From contig CM034613.1 of the NCBI GenBank assembly GCA_020091685.1, forward strand, positions 18,741,240 to 18,805,239: a stretch of 64,000 nt of DNA, given 5' to 3'. The stretch comes from Lutjanus erythropterus. Its lineage: Eukaryota > Chordata > Actinopteri > Lutjaniformes > Lutjanidae. The notes beneath the pieces are model-generated. The model had not been told where the DNA came from and did no database searches. It saw only the letters and a list, made by a program, of their open reading frames with translations. The position numbers and the translations under genes are program-made. Shown here piece after piece: positions 50,701-60,225 of the stretch. Within the stretch, counting starts at the first letter, position 1. Each line of letters starts with the position of its first letter.

Positions 50701-53700
50701 GAGAGATAAGGATCAACAGTGATTCCACCACAGCCATGAAAGAGAATTTACATCAGTCCATAAAAGCCAAGTGCACATAGGGATGCTTGGACAGAAGCGG
50801 GGAAAAGGCAACACGCCCTAAAACAGCAGAGTCTGCAGAATGAGTGACTTCTGTGGCCCCAAACAGATTAAAACAAACACATTAGGAGCAAGAGCCTGCC
50901 AAGAAGCTGCCATGGGTAAAAACTGGGGCCTGTTAGAACCGGACCCTAATTAGGAATGTGTTATAGGTGACATTTTGTCAATAAGTTCTGTACGAAATTT
51001 TGATGCCCCGTTCCTTTCTTGCTTGTTGAACAACCTTAATGGAAATTCTCTAAAACAGTGGTTCCCAACAAAGGGTTTTCCTCAGTCTTAGACTAGAGGA
51101 GTAGCTCAATTAATGTCATTACAATTTGATTAACAAATATATATCCACGTAAAGTGTGCGGCAGGAATGACTCCCAAAATCCAGAAATTAGTTAGAAAAT
51201 TAGAGCTGCCCCTTTCCTCATCTAAAAGTCAGAAGGTTTTCTGAAATTTGTGTTCATATATGAAGTTTACCTTGCTGACCTTTTCTGCAATAATCAAAAC
51301 TCTAATGAGAAACTCCTGTTGGCTTTTTGCAGTGGGAACCACAGCAATGCTAACTTCTGGGTTCGCCAACAAAAAATGTTAAATCTATTAAGTCGGCTGT
51401 AGTTTTTCAGCACAATATGACTAAGAAAAACTGGTTAGCATGTGAGCAGGTAAGTGATAGTTAGCTAAAAGAAATGCACAAATGGTTGAAAAAACTAAAG
51501 GTAGTGGATAAGGGGTTAAAAATGGTTAGCTATTTCAAAATAATGGATAAGAGGTTATAATAATTAGCTACAAGTAATGGATTAACAGTTGAAACAGCTT
51601 AAAGTATTGGCTACATACTGACACTAGTTAGCTAAAGTAATGTATAAATGGTCGAAATAGCATAAAAAGTAAAGGCAGACAGTTGAAACTGTTAAAAGTT
51701 AATGGTTAAAATATTTAAAAGCAATGGATAAACAGCTGAAACAGCTAAAAATAAAATGGTAAATGGTTACAATAGTTAGCTAAAGAAATGCTTGGACAGT
51801 ATTCTATTCTAACCTCTTAATGACTACTTTTAGATAACTATAACTCTTTATTACTTTTAGCCAGCTATTTTATCATCTTGCCATGACTTTTAGTTAGCTA
51901 TTTCAATCTCTTATCTTTCAACTTCTCTGCTCATGTCCTAACTAGTTTCCATGCAGTCATATGGTGCTAAATTACAATATCTGACTTAACAGACTGCTGC
52001 AGGATGTCATATTTGTAGGCCAACCCAGAAGTTAGCTCGTTGCCACGTCTGCTCCTCCTTGTCAGACTGCTTGAGTTGCCCAGAAACTTTATTTTGTGCT
52101 ACTTGCAAGAAGATCAGGGGCACAGCCAATCTCCTAAGGCATCCATCTGGAATGAAAAATATGTGTGTTTAAGAAATAAGAGAAAAATGTCGAAGATGGA
52201 AAGATTGGAGGACAAATCGAATGTGCACAAATGTGACTCGCCCCCGCTAAGTACTGTAACACGGATCCTGTATGACTTGGCCGCCCTTGCGACACAGCGA
52301 GTGAATTTCAGAGCAAATTACGTCTGCCCACTTTAGATTCCCCTATACTGATTCCCATCACGGAGGCCTGTTGGTGTGAGGTTAGGTGAGGAAGCTCTGC
52401 AGGCCACAGAGGTTGCCACTCTGCCTGGGCAGAGCCCCCCGGTGAAAGGAAACTTTTCAGCAGAGGCATTGTGGCTGGCGACGTCTCAGCCATCATCCAC
52501 CTCCCAGAACAAAGAAATCATTCCACAGTAAATCCATCACCCGGGTGTAGATACACTCCCTGCCCTTCTTTCTATAGCTTTGTCTCTTTTTCTCTCTTCG
52601 TCTGCTGCCTTCTCTTTCTCCTGACCCGGCTGCTCTCCAATTGAAGGTGAGATTGTGATGGATAGAGCTTGCAGCCACCGCGCAGCTCACTAGCCCAAGA
52701 GACCTTAGGGTCCCCTCACAATGCGCCACAGCTAGTACCACCCACCGCATCAATACCTCTGTAACGCAGCGGACTGAAAACAGACTTATGTGTCACATGC
52801 ACCACACACCTTACCGAGCACGCAAGCACAAACATCAACATCTGTTGCCACCCACTGCGTAGGCACCCCTTTAAAGTAAAGGGGCTGAAATCAGACTGAC
52901 ACACATACACACACACAGACGTCTGCGCCATGTAACATCTTGCCAGCCCCCCCACCACTCCCACTCTATCCCCACCCCTCCAACGTATACACAACGGCTC
53001 ATCAGGCAGGAAAATCAAAAGAGCGCTCTCCCCAGACTCAAGGAGCACTGCGGCTGTTATTGTACCAGAGCCCCTTAATGATCAGCATCTGTTCCCCTCT
53101 CTGCTAGCGTTAGCTGAGCTGCCACTAAACAAGGCTTTTGTTGCGATACTTCATCCCCCAAGTTTCCTCACTTTAACTTGACTGGGGGGGGAGGAAGGGG
53201 AAGAAAGGGGGAGAAAAAAAAAGAAAGAAAGAAAGAAAAACCACCCGTGGATGTTGATGGTCCCTCTCCCCCTGCCCCCGCGGAAAATACTGCTGACTGT
53301 GGTCGAAATATGATTTAAAGAGGTGCTTGTTTGAGAGACATATTAGACATATAGTATGCTTTTCCTGCGTTATTTCTCAACGTAAGCAAATATTTTCTTG
53401 GGTTTGTCCTAAGCCATAGCTCTGAGTCATACATTATTTGCTGGAGGCCTAGGCTGCGTACACAGCCTTTGATATCAAACATCCTTTACTCTTAAGTCTG
53501 GTGGTTAATATACAGTGTCAGTGTTTGATGTATACACAGTTTAGCTGAGTTTTGCTTAGCTTTTGCATGTGCTGATCTTAAACTGTCGATGCTAATTAGC
53601 TGTCTGCCTTTAAGTATTTGTAGCACTTAAGAATCTGTTGAAATAATGCCTGTTTGATGTTCATTAGCATTCAGACATAGTCGTCATGTCAAATCTCAAA

Positions 53701-56225
53701 AGTTCCACCCAGGTAGTCCTTAAGTCCCAAGAGGGATGACAGTCGGCTGTGAAGAGGTTGGCAGATTCCTTTAAAATAACCTTCCCCCCCAACCATCACT
53801 TTTTTCCTCCCTTTTTTTAAATCAATGCCCAGCATGCTGAAAATGAGGACTATCCCTCTGGGAAATTAGGAAGCCTCAGAAGCTCACCAAAATGTTTGGA
53901 TGCAGTAATTATGTTTAGTTAATAAATCAAGATGTCACTCTGTGATGCCTCGCCCGGTGTTTTACATATAGAAGACACTTATTTAATGGCTGTGTCATGT
54001 TTTGGCATCTATTTTGGCAGGTCTTTTCCTCCCCAATGGTAGCATGATACAAAACTGTCACAGAGCTGTTTCCAATACCAGATGTGAATCATTCAGGGAA
54101 CCTTCGCGTCTGCTTCAGTGACGTGTGCTTGTTAAATCTTTTATAGCAGTGATTTCTAACCTTTTTTTATGTCAGATGTGGGGGCACAGCTGTGGCAGAT
54201 GAACTCAAGAACATCATCAATCTGTCATTTTCAAAATGTGTTAATTGATTTTGAACATAATATTATTTAAATGGTTACCTAAAAGTAAGAGGTAAAAGTT
54301 TAAAAACAGTTAGCTTAACGTAAGACAACAGAGGTTAAAATAGCTAGCTAAAAGTAATTGATTGAAATGGTTGGGTACAAGTAACAGATAAAAGGTTTAA
54401 GTTGTTAACTAAAATTAATAGATAAGAGCTTATAAAAGTTGGCTAAAATAAATAGGTAAGAGTTCAAAACAGTTAGCTAAAAGTAATGGATAAGTAGTTA
54501 AAATAGTTAGCTAAAAGTGGTAAATAAGAGGCTAAATTAGCTAGCTAAAAGTAACAGATAGGTTGAAATAGTTTAAAGTAATGGATAAGCAGTCGAAACA
54601 ACTAAAAGAAGTGATTAAATATTGCCAGTAGTAAGCTAAAAGTAAAAAAGGTGACAATAGTGAGCTGAGACGTCGCCAGTCACAATGTCTATGAGGAAAG
54701 GTTTCCTTTTACTGGGGGCTCTGCCCGGGCAGGATGGCAAATGATGTGATCTGCGGAGCCTCAGCACCTAACCTCACACCAACAGGACTCCATGATAGGA
54801 ATCGGTATAGGGGACTCTAAAGTGGGCAGACGCAATTTGCTCTGAAATTCACTCGCTGTGTCGCAAGGCCGACCGAGTCATACGGCATCCATGTTACTTA
54901 GCGGGGGTGAAGCACATTTGTGCGCATTCGATTTGTCTTCCAATCTTTCTCTCCTACATTTTTCTCTTATTTCTTAAACACACATTTTTCATTCCAGACG
55001 GATGCCTTAGGAGATTGGCTGTGCCCCTGATCTGCTCACACGTAGCACAAAATAAGGTTTCTGGGCACTCGAGCAGTCTGACAAGGAGGGGCAGACGATG
55101 GCAGCGAGCCTTTTTGCCGCGTGCGCTGGTCACTCCGGCCAAGCCATCTGAACCCGACATCACATCATATGCACTTAATTACCATAACATCCAAAGCCAG
55201 AATCTCCTGAACCAGTCCTCTGAAATGCGTAAAGAGGGTGAAGTGGTGAAGAGAACAGAGCGTCAATCCTTTATACCTCAAAGAACCGCTCTGAGCAAGG
55301 GGCCATGAAGCCAATCCAATTAAAATGCATAAATCTCCCTATATGCCTCCAGAGCCGGGCTTTGACTCATGAAATACGGTCAGGCAGGGCAGACAGTTGC
55401 GCTAAGGGGTAGTGGCCCACTGCAGGGAGTCATGTGACAAGTTCACCTACAGTATGACCAAGGATTTATGATCTGCACAGGGATGAGGAACAGTTGCAGC
55501 GAGGACATATGAATCAGGGGTCCTGGCAAATTCGTCATGTTTAAAATGGCTGGGAGAGCTTTCAGCTTGCATGGCGGGAGCAGACATTCAGCTTCATTCG
55601 ACTGAAGGAACAGTGTCACTGACAGTAGCTAAAGATAATAAATCAACTGTAGCTTTAAATTATGATTTGAACTGTCTAGTTGTTTCAAAGAGTTCCTATT
55701 TCTCAGTTAACATTTCTTGGTTCAAGCCATTTTTCAGTACCTTTTTTTTTTTTTCAATTTCTCAGAAATTTGTGGTCGAAAAGCTGATGTTAAGCTTCAT
55801 TGCTACCATTAAAAGTTAGATAATACTAATTCTCTATGAAACGTGGAATATTTTAAGGACCACTGAAAAGCTGACGCTAAACTGAATTGCTGGCTTCGAA
55901 AGGTGACTAATATCAATAATCTATGAAAGTTCTGTTACAGCGTGATCAAGGATTTATTATCTGCACAGGGACGAGGAACAGTTGCAGCGAGGGCAAATGA
56001 ATCAGAGGTCCTGGCAAATTCGTCACATTTAAAAGGGCTGGGAGAGAGCTTCCAGCTCGCGTGGCGGGATCTGACATTCAGCACATGCATCTAATGTCAC
56101 ACTGTGTTCTAAAATACAATAACTATGATATAACGTCCAAGGCCGGACTTTTGGTTGCTATGGCAGTTAACATGGTCTCCATCTTCTCTGTCTGTGCCTT
56201 AAGCATATAAATAGATTTATTTTGA

Positions 56226-56256
<31 letters not shown>

Positions 56257-59200
56257 TGCTGTGTGTACAATGGCATGCTTATGTGTTGCATCATAAAACA
56301 CACAGCTAACCTTGACTGTCCTTTCTCATCATAGTTACTGTCTGATGGTGCCAGCGTGGAGATGTTCTGTAAGGACAGTGATGAATGTTACCCAAATATC
56401 ACCCTCTCCATCATGTAGTGAGATGTGCCATTGATTTATACTTACTGGTCTGTCGGGAATAGTGCCACTTACCAGTAGCTCAATGCTTCCCTGGGGCCTA
56501 TCTTAGCGCACTACGTAAATAATGGCCTGTAGGTGGAACCAGAGCAGGTCTATATTTCTTGAGCTGGGGCTTGTGCTTTTAGCCCGTATTTAAAAGAGTT
56601 TTTTTTTTTGTTTTTTTTTTTATCTCAATGCCCACTGGCTATCTTCACAAATGGTAGGCTTAAATTCAAAGGAAGGGGTTCAATAAAGAGCCTCAGGAGC
56701 TTGAATGAGCACGAGCCATTAGGGGATCTTTAAAAAAAAAAATGTTTAAAGCAGACCCTGATGAAATATCCACGGCGTGTTTTTGTGACAGTCATTGAGC
56801 TCCATCCATTGAAGCAACACCAACTGACCCAGAAAGGTTTATGCAACAAAGAGGCTAATTTGTTGCGATCAAACGGTTTCATTTCAAGTGTTCATGTGGT
56901 TTCCGAGTTCAAGACCACCAATTGAAAGGCTACATCCTGCCTTTCAATATGGAGTCAAGTGGAGTGAAATCATTCCCAATACATTTTAAGAATCTCTATT
57001 CGCAATAAACGTCTCGAGGCTCGGTAACAGGACATCTCGAGGTTAGAATCATCAGTGCTCTTCTTAGCAAAGTCACATGAAAGTACACACACTCTCATCA
57101 CTTGTTTGCAATCATACAAACAAACATACAAAAGAGACATATAATCTCTCACGCGCAGCTGCCATCTGTGAGGACGGTTTTAATTTGTTTGTGCGGCCAA
57201 CGGCGCTTCCTCAGCTCGCAATGCAGGATCAGTCAAAGGCATCAGCTCTCTGGCTAGAAACCTCAAAATCAGAAAACAAAACAAACAAAAAAAAAAGGGC
57301 TCGTGTGGTGACACAGGCAGTGGTGATCCCTGTGTCTGACAGATAACATGTGAGTGGGTGTATTCATGAAAACTAGAAGGCTTGCTTCAAATATCTGATA
57401 TTAAGGAAATAGTTTGGATTATTTGATGGAGGATTGTATGAGGTACTTATCGCTAGTCAATAGCAGTCAATATCAGTTTAAGTGAATGCTACATTCATAA
57501 TATTTTCACCATTTCACTTTGCAGTCAGACAGCCTTTTCCAATGGGGAACCACCATTATGTGAGCTCTCCAAACCAACCAAACTCCATAGCTGAAAACAG
57601 TGATTTTACCTCACAGAACACAGAACTTGCTTGACTACTGCTGCTTTAATCCTTTAGTTTTTTTGCATTACCATGTGACTTCAGTGCTTTAAAAGGATAG
57701 TTCTGGCTCATCGAAGCCACACAATAACACAAAAAATAATAGATCGAGGCAGCGGTAAATCAGCAACTCTCGTGTTCTCCAAATTGAAATTACTGATTTC
57801 GCCTATAGAATTTGGTTGGTTTGGAGACAGCAATATTTGGCTTTTATAAGGGATAAAAATAAATATAAAATAAAAATAGAATTGAATAAAAAATTCTAAT
57901 ATGTGTTTTTTTTAGGTGAGACTTTCTTTAAGTGACTAAAACATCTTTTGTTGCTGATCTCATCCACAGCAGTACATTGCTTTAACTTCCATGCTGGTTC
58001 TCCTCTCTGCTTCTCCAAACTGAGGACGTGCTGAAGGCCATCTACTGTAGGTAGACCGATGATCGATAAGTGCCTTGAAATAATTCAAACTACCCCTTTA
58101 ATGAGTTCTTGAGAGCCTGCAACTTGGAAAAAAAGATTTCACATTCGGTAATTTGGTTAAGGACATTGCATTAGAAACTGCAGAGGCTCTAAACATCTTT
58201 GGGTATTCACTTGCAATTTTTTTTTAACCATGTTCAAACTATATGAATTAGAAATTATTCTGAAAAACTAATTGACTTCAAACATAATTAATCCCGATGA
58301 GACACAGTGTGGAGTTTCTCCACTGCTGAATTCGTCTGATAATCATACAGTGCATTCTGGTTCAAGGGTTTCTTTTGCATATGAATGTGTGGGCAAAGTT
58401 TTCACCTTGCCCACACTCACAATCAATGTCAAGTGGAGCATGACTACAAGGCACTTATTGTTAAGGAGTGTATTAGTGCACATATATTACTTTAATAACA
58501 AATGTTTTGTCTCAAAGGAGCTAAAGTTTAGTCAGTAAGACCTTGGAAATCCTGAAGGTAACTGAGCTAAAGACTGTAGAACACGTTGGCTATGATTATA
58601 TATAATGAATGTGTAATGACTCCTATTTCCTGATGACAATGAATCAAATCCAGCTTGGAGAAAATCTAAGTCTACAAATCATCTTTAGAAATTGGCTGCT
58701 TTTTCTACCAGATGTGAGCTGAAATCAAGGGCATCACTTTGTGTTGAAAAGTAGAGAGGACATAAGGGCTCGAATGAAAAAAATATTTTCTAAAACATGC
58801 AATTACTAGGAAATGTAATGAGGTGACCATTATGAGGTCAAAGCAGATAATTACAGCAGGTTGGGGAAAAAACTGCATAACAGTGCATCAAAAGGGCATA
58901 GCCTACGGGCTACTACAGAGTCAATAACGTTAAAATAGTTAGCACAAAAAACAAAACAACATGGATACATAAATACACAAATCTACAGCTGATATCACAG
59001 CTAATGTGATAACAGCGATAACAATATGGAATATCACTGCCCTAAAATATGACAAATTGGGAATAATTTGTGAAAGATGTGGAATATTTTAAGGATAGCT
59101 GAAGAGCTGGTGCTAAACTGAATTGTTAGCTTAAATTTGTATAAAGAAGCAGGAGGAAGATGAACAGTTGAAAAGGGGATGAAGGACATAAAATGTACTA

Positions 59201-60186
59201 TAAGCAGGGAGCTAAACAGAAATCACTGTCAAGGACACAATGTCACATGTATGATCAGGAGCATTTTTAATTTGCGTGAAAAATGTGGCGCTTTAAAAGC
59301 AATCATAACTTGGCGCTAAGAAATGCAACGCTACGAGCACGCCACAGACGACAGCTCATTAAGCCCGACATAAAGATCCCTGAATGTAACACTATCATTA
59401 TTCCCAAACAGCGTGTATACGATCCATCGGCCAAAAATAAAAGACGAGATGAAAGATGACGGCGATACTGTAGTGAGCTTCTGTCCTCCAAAGGAAAATT
59501 GTAATTACAGCATGCCTATCTTTTTTTTTTTTCCGCTCTGAGATGCCACTGAGAAATAAACAAGGTTAGAATATAATCTGTTGCTCTGAGGGTAATGAGT
59601 AATAACAATGCAGAGATCAGCGGTGGTATGTTCGGTTACCATGGATACAAAAACAGATAGTCTCTTCAATTTATGACATTTTTTTTTTTCTCTCTGCCTC
59701 TCTCCAGCACACACAAACACACACTCTTCCCACTTTCCCTCCATTCACTGTGTTCCCAGATACAACACGATGACAGTTTGTCAAATAAAAAGCTTCCGTA
59801 TCTCCCATTCAGTGGCACCTTCCAACAAGCTGCCTTTTATAACATCCAAGTGGAAAAGATAAAGAATAAGGGAAGGTGAAAAAAAAAAAGAGAACGCTAT
59901 CGCTCAGAACTGGGGTGTAACTACTGTCCACTTTCCTCCCTCCGGTGAGGAATGTTTGGGATTGGCTTGACTGAAAGCGCTCCTTTCACGGCTTCCTTAT
60001 TTTTTTTCCTTTTGCTGCTTTGCTTTCATCGCGTGAAGGCTCCCATTCTTCGCGACTCCCTCTCTATTCCAGACTCGGCTTCGGCTCTGCGGAGAGCTTA
60101 GCGGGTCCAAAAGTCATGCTGCTCAGTGACAAACAGCGGCTCTCTCTAGCTAGAAGTAAACCACACCATCCCTGACTCCCCTGGGG

Positions 60187-60225
<39 letters not shown>

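Noticed and set aside
54907..55308. 133-codon plus-strand frame
   Set aside because: It runs through the inverted repeat block (54662-55111); the partner copy does not keep the frame.
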